Assembly: GCF_040361215.1 (NCBI RefSeq)
Contig: NZ_APND01000003.1
Span: 372,001-436,000 of the forward strand
Origin: Salinisphaera dokdonensis
Lineage (GTDB): Bacteria > Pseudomonadota > Gammaproteobacteria > Nevskiales > Salinisphaeraceae
DNA: 64,000 nucleotides
Direction: 5' to 3'
Part shown: piece by piece, positions 9,293-18,385 of the stretch
Numbering within the stretch: the first letter of the stretch is position 1
Layout: each line of letters opens with the position of its first letter
Made by a program: the position numbers and the translations under genes
Notes under the pieces: generated by a model
Database searches by the model: none
The model's input: the letters and a program-made list of their open reading frames with translations, nothing else
What the model was told of the DNA's origin: nothing

Positions 9293-10630
9293 TCAATCCG
9301 CAGCGCGCTCGAGCACTGCGTAGTAGAAGCCATCAAAGCCGTGCATGCCGGGCGCGAGACGCCGACCGTGACGCTCCGCAAATCCCCAGCGGGCATCGAT
9401 CGCTACCTCACGCGCGTTCTCGGTTTGCGCCAGAAACGCAGCAATTACGTCGACGCCCTCGGCGCGCAGGATCGAGCAGGTGGCGTAAACCAGCCGCCCG
9501 CCCGGTGCGAGCGTGCGCCAGAGCGCCTGAAGCATGGCGAGTTGGCGTTCGGCGGCGGCACTGATGTCCGCAGGACGACGCAGCCATTTAATGTCCGGAT
9601 GGCGGCGAATCACGCCGGTGCCGCTGCAGGGCGCGTCGAGCAGTATGCGATCGAACAGGCGGCCATCCCACCAGGTGTCGGGCTCGGCCGCATCGGCCAC
9701 TTCGACCCGCGCACTTCGCCCGACACGCGTGAGCGTCTCGTCGAGTGTCTGCAGTCGCTCCGCGTCGATGTCGAGCGCCAGCAGGTCGATATCCGCACGC
9801 TCGAGCAGATGCGCGCTTTTGTTGCCCGGCGCCGCACAGGCATCGAGTACGCGATCACCATTACGCGCGCCGAGCAGCACCGTCGCCAGCTGCGCCGCAC
9901 CGTCCTGTATCGAGACCCGGCCTTCGTCGAAGCCCGGCAGGTCTCGGGCTGCGACCGGCGTATCCAGAGTGAGCACACTGTCGCAGACACGAGCGGCCCT
10001 GCTCGTCAGCCCGTGGGCTTCCAGGGCACGCATGGCAACGAAACGATCGCCAAACCGGGCGTTCGTGCGTAAATGCATCGGCGCCGGGCGATTGCCGCCC
10101 TCGAGTACGCCCGGCCACTGACTGCCCCAGTCGGCCTGAATACGCTCGACCAGCCAGTCCGGATAGCTGTAGCGAACGCCCGGTGTACGGTCTTCAACCG
10201 CCTTGCCCGCATCGCGCTGATGGCCGCGCAGGATCGCGTTGACCATGCCGCGCGCCTTGCCGAGTTTTAGCAAGGCACTCGCAGCGACGCTGGCGTGCAC
10301 GGCTGCATGCGGCGGCACGCGCATCGATTCCAGTTGATATATCCCCACCAGCAGCAAGGCGCGCAATAGCGGCTGCGGCTTGCGCGACAAGCGCGGCGAC
10401 AGCAGCGCATCCAGGCGGCGGTAGTCTCGCAACACCCCATAGGCCATGGCCGATACAAGGCCGCGGTCGTTAACGCCAAGGTCCGCAGATATCCCGGCCA
10501 GCGCGGCATCGAGACTGCGCCTGTCGTCCATGACCGCAGCCACGGCACGGGCTGCGCAGGCACGTGACTCAGCGCCTTCAACAGACTCGTTATCGGCGTG
10601 CTTTCGCGTAGGGCGTCGCCGGTTACTCAA
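9293..10630 (-). CDS. rsmB: 16S rRNA (cytosine-967-C5)-methyltransferase RsmB
   Basis: SAM-dependent m5C methyltransferase for C967 of 16S rRNA. N-terminal NusB-like RNA-binding domain (about residues 10-145), then a Rossmann methyltransferase domain with VLDACAAPGNKSAHLLE (SAM site), catalytic-region DAPCSGTGVIRRHPDIKW and second Cys in VYATCS. About 445 residues if it starts at TTG 10630, which overlaps the end of fmt by 8 bp; longer open frame upstream is fmt antiframe and unlikely. The start is the least certain part. Last gene of the def-fmt-rsmB operon. Confidence 0.92.
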   Translation of the reverse strand: MSNRRRPTRKHADNESVEGAESRACAARAVAAVMDDRRSLDAALAGISADLGVNDRGLVSAMAYGVLRDYRRLDALLSPRLSRKPQPLLRALLLVGIYQLESMRVPPHAAVHASVAASALLKLGKARGMVNAILRGHQRDAGKAVEDRTPGVRYSYPDWLVERIQADWGSQWPGVLEGGNRPAPMHLRTNARFGDRFVAMRALEAHGLTSRAARVCDSVLTLDTPVAARDLPGFDEGRVSIQDGAAQLATVLLGARNGDRVLDACAAPGNKSAHLLERADIDLLALDIDAERLQTLDETLTRVGRSARVEVADAAEPDTWWDGRLFDRILLDAPCSGTGVIRRHPDIKWLRRPADISAAAERQLAMLQALWRTLAPGGRLVYATCSILRAEGVDVIAAFLAQTENAREVAIDARWGFAERHGRRLAPGMHGFDGFYYAVLERAAD

Positions 10631-11549
10631 AACGACAGCCCACCCAGTCGCGGCCGTTGACCGCGGCGGCGGCATCCATGCGTTTCTTGCCCGGTAGCTG
10701 TAGCTCGTGCACCCGTAGAACCCCGGCGCCCGTGGCGATATCGATGCCCTTCGGACTGGCGGCAACCACCGTCCCCGGCTCAGCATCGCCGGCCTCGCCG
10801 GGTGCGGTTGCGGCACGCCAGAAGCGCACCGGCTGGCCGTCGAGCCGGGCGTGGGCTACCGGCCAGGGCACGAAGGCCCGAACGGCCCGCGCGATTTCGT
10901 CCGCGCGTAACCGCCAGTCGATAGCGGCCTCACCTTTTTCGAGCCGGCGCGCATAGCAGGCCTGCGCGTCGTCCTGCGGCTCGGCGCTGACGCCCTCCGG
11001 GAGCCGACCGAGCAGATCAGCGAGTTCACGCGCGCCCAGATCGGCAAGCCGGTCGTGCAGCACGCCGGCGTTGGTGTCGCCATCGATCGGTACGGCCCGC
11101 CGCACGATCATCGGCCCGGTGTCCAGCCCGGCTTCCATCTGCATCAGCGTGACGCCGGTTTCGCTGTCCCCGGCCAGAATCGCACGCGCGATCGGTGCCG
11201 CACCGCGCCAACGCGGCAGCAGCGAGGCATGCACGTTGATGCAGCCGTGTTGCGGGAGTGCCAGCACCTTCTTGGGCAGCAGCAGCCCATAGGCAACGAC
11301 AACCATCAGATCAGGCTCAAGCGCAGCGAGCTCGGCGAAAGCGTCGGCGCTCTTGAGCGACTCCGGCTGCTGTACCGGCACGCCCAGCTCGAGCGCGCGC
11401 TGTTTGATCGGCGAGGTCGCGAGTTTGCGCCCCCGTCCCGCAGGTCGGTCCGGCTGGGTGAGCACACCCACCAGGCTGTGACCGCTGGCGGCAATCGCGT
11501 CCAGGCAGGGCAAGGCAAATTCGGGCGTCCCGGCGAACACGATATTCAT
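10623..11549 (-). CDS. fmt: Methionyl-tRNA formyltransferase
   Basis: Transfers the formyl group from 10-formyl-THF to initiator Met-tRNA. 308 residues. N-terminal MNIVFAGTPEFALPCLDAI, formyl-THF site NVHASLLPRWRGAAPI with catalytic Asn/His, and downstream Asp in AGLDTGPM. The C-terminal OB-like tRNA-binding domain is complete. Located 55 bp after def and overlapping rsmB by 8 bp: the usual translation-initiation operon. Confidence 0.96.
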   Translation of the reverse strand: MNIVFAGTPEFALPCLDAIAASGHSLVGVLTQPDRPAGRGRKLATSPIKQRALELGVPVQQPESLKSADAFAELAALEPDLMVVVAYGLLLPKKVLALPQHGCINVHASLLPRWRGAAPIARAILAGDSETGVTLMQMEAGLDTGPMIVRRAVPIDGDTNAGVLHDRLADLGARELADLLGRLPEGVSAEPQDDAQACYARRLEKGEAAIDWRLRADEIARAVRAFVPWPVAHARLDGQPVRFWRAATAPGEAGDAEPGTVVAASPKGIDIATGAGVLRVHELQLPGKKRMDAAAAVNGRDWVGCRFE

Positions 11550-11604
11550 GGGGCAGGATTCATCGGACGAGATTTATTGGATCAGGCATTCGCTGGGCAG
11601 GACC

Positions 11605-12126
11605 CTATTCGTCGTTGGCGGCAGGCGCGCTCTGGCGGGCGGCCTTGGCGAGCTTTCGCCGGATACGCTCGCGCTTTAAGCGCGACAGCTGATCGATATA
11701 CAACCCGCCATCGAGATGCGCGAGCTCGTGCTGCACGCACTGGGCAAGCAACCCTTCGGCGTCCATTTCGTAACGCTCGCCGTGGCGATCCTGGGCGGCG
11801 AAGCGCAGGCGCGTATAACGCTTTACCTTGTCGTAGTGCTCGGGCACCGAGAGACAGCCCTCGTCGACGGTCTCCAGATCCTCCTGCCAAAGAATCTCCG
11901 GGTTGCACATCACGATGCGCTCGTCGCGATCGTCGGAGCAGTCCATGACCGCGACACGGCGCGTATCGCCGACCTGCGTGGCGGCCAGGCCGACGCCTGG
12001 CGCGTCGTACATGGTCTCGAACATGTCGTCGATGAAAGTCGACAATGTGTCGTCGAAAACAGTCACCGGCTGGGTGTTTTCGCGCAGTCGCGGATCGGGG
12101 AAATGCAAAATTTCGAGAATCGCCAT
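11605..12126 (-). CDS. def: Peptide deformylase
   Basis: Metallohydrolase that removes the formyl group from nascent proteins. 173 residues. Motif 1 GVGLAATQVG (E. coli-like, T for P), motif 2 EGCLSVPE with metal-ligand Cys, and motif 3 QHELAHLDG, an HEXXH with both His ligands and catalytic Glu. The usual Asp of HE(L/M)DH is Ala here, a small deviation outside the metal-binding positions. First gene of the minus-strand operon, divergent from the LysM lipoprotein. Confidence 0.95.
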   Translation of the reverse strand: MAILEILHFPDPRLRENTQPVTVFDDTLSTFIDDMFETMYDAPGVGLAATQVGDTRRVAVMDCSDDRDERIVMCNPEILWQEDLETVDEGCLSVPEHYDKVKRYTRLRFAAQDRHGERYEMDAEGLLAQCVQHELAHLDGGLYIDQLSRLKRERIRRKLAKAARQSAPAANDE

Positions 12127-12276
12127 ATTCTGTCGGTGGTCAGCGTTGCAAATGGGGGCCGGCCATCAAGAAAAAGCTTTTGATGGCCGATAACAAAGCA
12201 CGCGGCATGGCCCGTACCGGCGGTATTAATTGGGGGCGCGTCCTGGATGCGAGAGTATAACGATTTGAAACTGGCC

Positions 12277-13392
12277 ATGAAGCAGGCAGGCGTCAGCCTT
12301 GCGCTTGCTGCAGGCGTTCTGGCCGCCGGCTGTGCACATCAGCCACCGGTGACCGATTCACAGCAGACCGAAGCGCCACCGGCCAAGCCGTTACCGCCGC
12401 GCAATGCACCCGTCGCGCGCGAAGCCGCTATCGCGAGCCAGATCCGTGCGGACGCACCGCTGCGTTACGTGGTCAAGAAAGGCGACACGCTCTGGGACAT
12501 CTCCGGCTACTACCTGCGTGATCCCTGGTACTGGCCGCAGCTGTGGTACGCCAATCCGGACATCGCGAATCCGCATCTGATCTATCCGGGTGACGTGCTC
12601 ATTCTCACCAGAGGGCCGGATGGTGCGTTCCAGCTGCGCCGGGCCGGGACCGAGCGGCTGTCGCCGCGGATACGTGAAGGCTCGCTCGAGTCCATCGCAA
12701 CGATCCCGTTCGATGCCATTCGCGCGTTCATCACTGGCCCGCGCCTGGTCGACGCGGAAGAACTTCAGAAGGCGCCTTATGTGGTGTCGTTCATCGACGA
12801 GCATCTGATCGGCGGCAAGGGCACGATCAGCTATATCCGCAATCCCGCGAATCAAGGCTACGCCGCCGAAAACTACAGCCTCGTCCGTGATGCAGGCCCG
12901 TACAAGGACCCCGACACCGGCGAAATCCTCGGTCAGCAGGCCGTGCCCGTCGGCGAGATGCGGATCACCGATTTCGACGCAGTCGCCACCGGCATCATCA
13001 CCAAGAGTCATCGCGAAGCGCTCGTCGGCGATCGCCTGCTGCCGCTGGAAACCGAAGATCTGGTCCACGATTTCTATCCGCATGCCCCGGATCGCAACGT
13101 TGAAGGCCGGATCATCTCCGTCTACGACGGTGTGTCGGCGATCGGCCAGTACCAGGTCGTCACGCTGAGCATCGGCAGCACGGATGGCATCAAACGTGGT
13201 CATGTGCTCGATATCTTTGAAGCGGGACGCCTCGTCCTCGACCCGGTCGAAGGCGGCCAGGTGCGCCTGCCGGAACTCCAGTCCGGTCAGCTTCTGGTCT
13301 TCAAGACCGACGCGCACGTCAGCTTCGCGGTGATCATGCGAGCCAAGCGCGCGGTGCATATCGAAGACTTCGTGCGCACCCCGCAGCGCTGA
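12277..13392 (+). CDS. LysM-domain lipoprotein upstream of dprA
   Basis: 371 residues from ATG 12277 (MKQAGVSLALAAG), which gives a lipoprotein signal peptide with lipobox LAAGC at about residues 15-19. A proline-rich linker follows, then a LysM peptidoglycan-binding motif (YVVKKGDTLWDISGYYL, near residues 67-115) with the distinctive DPWYWPQLWYANPDI extension and PGDVLIL end. The remaining 250 residues are beta-rich and of unknown function. LysM proteins of this kind sit between def and dprA in many gammaproteobacteria. Likely tethers or senses the cell wall. Confidence 0.88.
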   Translation: MKQAGVSLALAAGVLAAGCAHQPPVTDSQQTEAPPAKPLPPRNAPVAREAAIASQIRADAPLRYVVKKGDTLWDISGYYLRDPWYWPQLWYANPDIANPHLIYPGDVLILTRGPDGAFQLRRAGTERLSPRIREGSLESIATIPFDAIRAFITGPRLVDAEELQKAPYVVSFIDEHLIGGKGTISYIRNPANQGYAAENYSLVRDAGPYKDPDTGEILGQQAVPVGEMRITDFDAVATGIITKSHREALVGDRLLPLETEDLVHDFYPHAPDRNVEGRIISVYDGVSAIGQYQVVTLSIGSTDGIKRGHVLDIFEAGRLVLDPVEGGQVRLPELQSGQLLVFKTDAHVSFAVIMRAKRAVHIEDFVRTPQR

Positions 13393-13402
13393 TCGGGCAC
13401 CC

Positions 13403-14524
13403 GTGAGTGAACGGGACTGGCTGCGTCTGGCCTGCACACCCGGCGTCGGGGCCACGCTCGGCGCCCGTCTGATCGAACGCTATGGCACACCGGCACGCAT
13501 CCTCGCGGCCGGTGATGCCGCCTGGCGTGAGCTCGGCATTCCGCGCGCGGCACGCGACACGCTTGCCACGCCCGACAATGCGCGGGTCGACGAAGCCGAG
13601 CGTTGGCTGGATCGCGACGACCACCATTTCATTACGCCCGAACATCCACACTACCCGGCTGCTCTGGGCGAGCTCGTGCCACCCCCGTCATGGCTTTATG
13701 CACTGGGTGACACAGAACTGCTCACGTACCCGGCCATCGCCATCGTGGGCAGCCGCAACCCCACAACGGCCGGACTCGAGGCTGCACGCGAGTTCGGTGC
13801 AGCGCTGGCCGGCGCGGGCCTCGTGGTGGTCTCGGGCCTGGCACGCGGCATCGATGCAGCTGCTCACGAGGGCGCCCTGTCCGCCAACGGCATGACCATC
13901 GCCGTCTGTGGCACCGGTCTGGACCGTGTCTACCCGGCCATGCACAAGGATCTGGCCGAACGCATCGCCGCCAGCGGCCTGCTGCTTTCCGAATTCGGGC
14001 TCGGCACCCAACCGGCGCGCGGCAATTTCCCGCGGCGTAACCGCATCATCGCCGGGCTGTGTACCGCCACGCTTGTGGTCGAGGCCGCGCGTGCGTCCGG
14101 CTCGTTGATCACCGCCCGCATGGCCAGTCAGGCCGGTCGCGACGTGTTCGCCCTGCCCGGCTCGATCCACAATCCGCTCGCGCGCGGCTGCCATCAACTG
14201 ATCCGCGATGGCGCAAAACTGGTCGAAACCACCGACCACATCCTCGAGGATATCGCCGGCGTGCTGGACGGCTATCGCCTCATCCGCAGCGACAGCGATG
14301 ACAGCGGCAAAAACGAGCGTGATCCACGCTCTAGCCCGGCCGAGGACGACGACCACGCCACCCTGCTCGCCGCCATCGGACATGCCCCGGCACGCGTCGA
14401 CGAGCTGGTCGCACGCACCGGCTGGTCGGCGGATGCGGTATCATCAACGCTGCTCATCCTGGAACTTCAAGGCCGTGTGCTTGCCGGCCCCGGCGGCGCC
14501 TATACCCGCGCCAGCGGCGGTTGA
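13403..14524 (+). CDS. dprA: DNA-processing protein DprA/Smf
   Basis: RecA loader onto incoming single-stranded DNA during natural transformation. 373 residues: N-terminal SAM/HhH-like region, a Rossmann core (YPAIAIVGSRNPTTAG, then VVSGLARGIDAAAHEGAL near residue 143) and a C-terminal winged-helix DML1-like domain (HAPARVDELVARTGWSADAV onward). GTG start at 13403, 10 bp after the LysM gene. Presence of dprA alone does not prove competence. Confidence 0.94.
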   Translation: MSERDWLRLACTPGVGATLGARLIERYGTPARILAAGDAAWRELGIPRAARDTLATPDNARVDEAERWLDRDDHHFITPEHPHYPAALGELVPPPSWLYALGDTELLTYPAIAIVGSRNPTTAGLEAAREFGAALAGAGLVVVSGLARGIDAAAHEGALSANGMTIAVCGTGLDRVYPAMHKDLAERIAASGLLLSEFGLGTQPARGNFPRRNRIIAGLCTATLVVEAARASGSLITARMASQAGRDVFALPGSIHNPLARGCHQLIRDGAKLVETTDHILEDIAGVLDGYRLIRSDSDDSGKNERDPRSSPAEDDDHATLLAAIGHAPARVDELVARTGWSADAVSSTLLILELQGRVLAGPGGAYTRASGG

Positions 14525-14574
14525 TCGCGGGCCATGACCGACCGGAACGGTTCATACACGACGGATCTGCGCCG

Positions 14575-15045
14575 ATGAACGAAAACCTGCTCGACGTGCT
14601 GCTCTATCTGTTCGAGAACTTCTCTCTTGCGGATGCCGAACACATGTCCAGCGTGCGCGACGATCTCGGCGACGCCGGTTTCTTTCCGGACGAGATCGAC
14701 GACGCCTTTGCCTGGATTCGCGCCACCGACCCGGACGGCCAGGCGATGGCAGTAGCGCCCAGCGACGATGCCATCCGCGTCTACGCCGACCGCGAGATGC
14801 ATGTGCTCGATGCGGAGTGCCGCGGCTATCTCGCCCAGCTCGAACAGGCCGGCGTGCTGAGCGCGACGGCCCGTGAGATCGTCATTGATCGCATGATGGC
14901 GCTGGCGGAAGACGCCTTCGAAGGTGCCGATATAGAACAGCTCAAATGGGTGGTGATGATGGTGCTGTCTTCCAGCGGCCAGGATCAGGCCTATGCCCGC
15001 ATGGAAGCGATGATTCACGCCGAATCGCCCGGCGCGAGTCACTAG
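14575..15045 (+). CDS. smg: Smg family protein (DUF494)
   Basis: 156 residues, acidic and helical, starting MNENLLDVLLYLFENF, which is the family's conserved N-terminus. Smg sits between dprA and topA in many gammaproteobacteria, as here. Biochemical function is not established. The frame is open 54 bp upstream, but ATG 14575 matches the family start. Confidence 0.9.
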   Translation: MNENLLDVLLYLFENFSLADAEHMSSVRDDLGDAGFFPDEIDDAFAWIRATDPDGQAMAVAPSDDAIRVYADREMHVLDAECRGYLAQLEQAGVLSATAREIVIDRMMALAEDAFEGADIEQLKWVVMMVLSSSGQDQAYARMEAMIHAESPGASH

Positions 15046-15193
15046 CCCGAAAGACGTCAGTCGAGGTGACACGCCACGTCACTTCGCCGCCCTGAAAGTT
15101 GACGTTGAACGGTCGCGCGTGCTTCAAAGGCTGTGCTAGTGTGCTGCGCCCTGCGCCCAAGTGCAGGCCCCATTCTTCAAGTAGCGTGAGCCG

Positions 15194-17728
15194 ATGAGTC
15201 GTAATCTCGTCATCGTGGAATCGCCGGCCAAGGCCCGGACGATCGAGAAATATCTCGGCAAGGACTACGAGGTCCTGGCCTCGTATGGCCATGTGCGCGA
15301 CCTCGTGCCCAAGGAAGGCGCGGTCGATACCGAGCACGACTTCGCCATGCGCTACGACGTGATCGATCGCAACGCGAAGCACGTCGAGAAGATCGCCCGC
15401 AGCCTGAAGAAGTCCGACGCGCTTCTGCTCGCGACTGACCCGGATCGCGAAGGCGAAGCCATTGCCTGGCATCTGCTCGAGCTGCTGCGCGAACGCGGCC
15501 TGCTTGACGACAAGACGGTCCAGCGGGTGGTCTTTCACGAAATCACCAAGAAGGCTGTCGGTACCGCGGTCGATAACCCGCGTGAGATATCCAGCGATCT
15601 GGTCAACGCCCAGCAGGCCCGGCGCGCGCTCGACTACCTGGTGGGCTTCAATCTGTCGCCGCTTCTCTGGCGCAAGGTTCAGCGCGGCCTGTCCGCCGGC
15701 CGTGTGCAAAGTCCGGCCCTGCGCCTGATCTGCGAGCGCGATGCCGAGATCGAGGCCTTCATACCCGAGGAATACTGGAAGATCGAAGCGCAGGTCGAGA
15801 AGGACGCGGCCGCATTCAGCGCTCGCCTGTATCAGCTCGACGGCGAAAAGGTCAGCCAGTTCACGGTCAACAATCAGGGCAGCGCGGACACTGCCTTCGA
15901 GACGCTCACGAAGGCCGCCAACGGCCAGTTGCGTGTCGCCAAGGTCGATCGCAAGGAACGCAAGCGCAATCCGGCGCCGCCGTTCACGACCTCGACCCTG
16001 CAACAGGAAGCCGCACGCAAGCTCGGCTTCACCGCCAAGCGCACCATGCGCACGGCCCAGAGTCTGTATGAGGGCGTGTCGATCGACGGTGCCGAAGCCA
16101 CCGGTCTGGTCACCTATATGCGGACCGACTCGGTCAGCCTGGCGGCCGATGCCGTCGCCGAACTGCGGTCGATGATCGGCAAACGTTATGGCGACAAGAA
16201 TCTGCCGGACGCCCCGCGTACCTTCAAGACCAAGTCCAAGAACGCGCAGGAGGCCCATGAGGCTATCCGGCCGACCGAGAGCGCTCGGATTCCGGACGAG
16301 ATCAAGTCCAACCTGACCAGCGATCAGGCTCGTCTTTACGAGCTGATCTGGCAGCGCACCGTCGCCAGCCAGATGGTCCATGCCCTGTTCGACACCGTGG
16401 CCGCGGATCTGGCCACCAGCGGCGACGACAAGCACCTGTTCCGTGCCTCCGGCCGCACCCTGCGCGAGCCCGGCTTCCTGTCGGTCTACAAGGAAGGCAA
16501 GGACGACGACAAGGGCGACGACGACGCCGACAAGCGGTTGCCGCATCTCGAGGAAGGCGAACTGCTCAAGCTCGCCGAGATTGTGCCGACCCAGCATTTC
16601 ACCGAGCCACCGCCGCGCTTCACTGAAGCCGCGCTGGTCAAGACGCTCGAGGAATACGATATCGGTCGTCCGTCGACCTATGCCTCGATCATCTCCACGT
16701 TGCAGGATCGCGAATACGTGGAGATGGACGGCAAGGCCTTCATGCCGACCTCGCTCGGCAAGATCGTCAACAAGTTCCTGACCGACCACTTCACGCGCTA
16801 TGTGGACTACGAGTTCACCGCCAACCTCGAAGATCGGCTCGACGCCGTCTCCCGTGGCGAAGAACAGTGGCAACCGTTGCTGCGCGAGTTCTGGGATCGC
16901 TTCTCCGAGCAGATCGAATCCAAGCAGGATCTGTCTCGCGAGGAAGTCGCCCAGGCACGCGAACTCGGCACCGACCCGAAATCCGGCAAGCCGGTGATCG
17001 TGCGGATCGGCCGTTTCGGGCCGTTCGTGCAGATCGGCTCCAAGGACGACGAGGAAAAGCCCAAGTTCGCCGGCCTGCGCAAGGGCCAGGACATGGACAA
17101 GATCACCCTCGACGAGGCGCTGTATCTGTTCAATCTCCCGCGCGAACTCGGCGAGACGCCCGAGGGCGAGCCGATGGTGGTCAGCATCGGGCGCTTTGGT
17201 CCTTACGTTCGCTACGGCAAGAAATTCGCCTCGCTCAAGGAAGACGACCCGTACACCGTGTCGAAAGAGCGCGCGCTTGAAGTCGTCGCCGAGAAGAAAG
17301 AGGCCGACGCCAAGAAGCTGATCAAGCACTTCGAGGCCGAGGGCATCAAGGTCCAGCACGGACCCTTCGGCGTCTACATCACCGATGGCAAGAAGAACGC
17401 CAGCGTGCCCAAGGATCAGGAGCCCGCGGATCTTACCCTGGAGCAATGCCAGGAGATCATCGCCAAGGCCCCGGAAAAGAAAAAGCGCGGAAAGAAAGGC
17501 GCAGCCGCCAAGAAGACGACAGACAAGGCGGCTTCGAAGAGCACGGCCAAGAGCACCACTACCAAGAAGGCCAGTGCCGCGAAGACCAGCAAGGCCAAGA
17601 GCACGACCAAGAGCAAGTCCACGACTGCCGCCAAGAAGCCTGCCAGCAAGAGCGCGGCCGCAAAGAAACGGGCCGCGAAGTCGGCCAGCAAGTCGAACGG
17701 CAGCGGCTCGGGCAAGTCGCAGTCCTGA
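15194..17728 (+). CDS. topA: DNA topoisomerase I (type IA)
   Basis: Relaxes negative supercoils. 844 residues. TOPRIM domain (LVIVESPAKARTIEKYLG at residues 5-22; DPDREGEAIAWH near 83), catalytic Tyr308 in TYMRTDSVSL, then C-terminal toprim/TopA-repeat domains such as RIGRFGPFVQ and SIGRFGPYVRYG. No tetracysteine zinc ribbons are present, unlike E. coli TopA. Instead the protein ends in a tail of about 80 residues that is almost entirely Lys, Ala, Ser and Thr, which probably contacts DNA or RNA electrostatically. Monocistronic promoter region of about 150 bp upstream; tsaC follows. Confidence 0.96.
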   Translation: MSRNLVIVESPAKARTIEKYLGKDYEVLASYGHVRDLVPKEGAVDTEHDFAMRYDVIDRNAKHVEKIARSLKKSDALLLATDPDREGEAIAWHLLELLRERGLLDDKTVQRVVFHEITKKAVGTAVDNPREISSDLVNAQQARRALDYLVGFNLSPLLWRKVQRGLSAGRVQSPALRLICERDAEIEAFIPEEYWKIEAQVEKDAAAFSARLYQLDGEKVSQFTVNNQGSADTAFETLTKAANGQLRVAKVDRKERKRNPAPPFTTSTLQQEAARKLGFTAKRTMRTAQSLYEGVSIDGAEATGLVTYMRTDSVSLAADAVAELRSMIGKRYGDKNLPDAPRTFKTKSKNAQEAHEAIRPTESARIPDEIKSNLTSDQARLYELIWQRTVASQMVHALFDTVAADLATSGDDKHLFRASGRTLREPGFLSVYKEGKDDDKGDDDADKRLPHLEEGELLKLAEIVPTQHFTEPPPRFTEAALVKTLEEYDIGRPSTYASIISTLQDREYVEMDGKAFMPTSLGKIVNKFLTDHFTRYVDYEFTANLEDRLDAVSRGEEQWQPLLREFWDRFSEQIESKQDLSREEVAQARELGTDPKSGKPVIVRIGRFGPFVQIGSKDDEEKPKFAGLRKGQDMDKITLDEALYLFNLPRELGETPEGEPMVVSIGRFGPYVRYGKKFASLKEDDPYTVSKERALEVVAEKKEADAKKLIKHFEAEGIKVQHGPFGVYITDGKKNASVPKDQEPADLTLEQCQEIIAKAPEKKKRGKKGAAAKKTTDKAASKSTAKSTTTKKASAAKTSKAKSTTKSKSTTAAKKPASKSAAAKKRAAKSASKSNGSGSGKSQS

Positions 17729-17795
17729 TCCGCGCGGTGAGTGACCTGCCCCGCTGCCGCGCCGTGACGGCCTCTTGCGACTGCGCAGGCAGATC

Positions 17796-18368
17796 ATGAG
17801 CGGGTCGCACACGCGTCTGAGCCCGCACCGTCTGCGCGCGGCGGCACGCATACTCACCGCCGGCGGGCTGGTTGCCCACGCCACTGAAGGCGTGTGGGGC
17901 CTGGCCTGCGATCCGCTCAACCCGCGCGCCGTACTGCGACTGCTCGCGCTCAAGCGGCGCGACGTGAAACGCGGCCTGATCCTGATCGGCGCCGAAATCC
18001 AGCATCTCGATCTGTTCGTCGCATCCGGGGCAGACGATGCCTGGGCTCGCGCCGTCGAAAGCTGGCCCGCGCCGATAACCTGGCTGTTGCCGGCCGCATC
18101 CGGCACGCCGTGGTGGCTGACCGGTGAGCACGACAGCATTGCCCTGCGCCAGACTGCCCATGCCGACAGCGCCGCCCTGTGCCGCGCCTTCGGCAGCGCG
18201 CTGGTTTCCACGAGCGCGAATCGCAGCGGCCGCCCGCCGGTGCGGAACGCCTGGCAGGCCCGGGCCCGCCTCGGTCACGGCGTGGATTTCATCGCCGGGG
18301 GCGTACCGGACGCGCCCGGCCGCCCGAGCACGATCCGCGATGCCCGCGACGGCCGTACCCTTCGCTAA
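17796..18368 (+). CDS. tsaC: Threonylcarbamoyl-AMP synthase TsaC
   Basis: Sua5/YciO/YrdC-family enzyme that makes L-threonylcarbamoyl-AMP for t6A37 tRNA modification. 190 residues from ATG 17796. Hallmarks: AARILTAGGLVAHATEGVWGLACDP (substrate pocket), LKRRDVKRGLILIG (KR-x-x-x-KRG substrate loop) and VSTSANRSGRPP near the C-terminus. The partner enzyme tsaD lies at 26612-27676 in the same window. Confidence 0.93.
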   Translation: MSGSHTRLSPHRLRAAARILTAGGLVAHATEGVWGLACDPLNPRAVLRLLALKRRDVKRGLILIGAEIQHLDLFVASGADDAWARAVESWPAPITWLLPAASGTPWWLTGEHDSIALRQTAHADSAALCRAFGSALVSTSANRSGRPPVRNAWQARARLGHGVDFIAGGVPDAPGRPSTIRDARDGRTLR

Positions 18369-18385
18369 AGCTGATCACGACTGAT

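Noticed and set aside
15063..15085. Inverted repeat GAGGTGAC/GTCACTTC between smg and topA
   Set aside because: One G-T pair, no T-run, and no known operator match; could be a binding site but not supported.
17500..17728. Repetitive-looking DNA near the end of topA
   Set aside because: It is the coding of the Lys/Ala/Ser/Thr tail, with no regular spacers; not a CRISPR or tandem-repeat array.
14942..18211. Long minus-strand open frame of about 1090 codons opposite smg, topA and tsaC
   Set aside because: Composition and position match an antisense shadow of topA; the plus strand has complete catalytic motifs.
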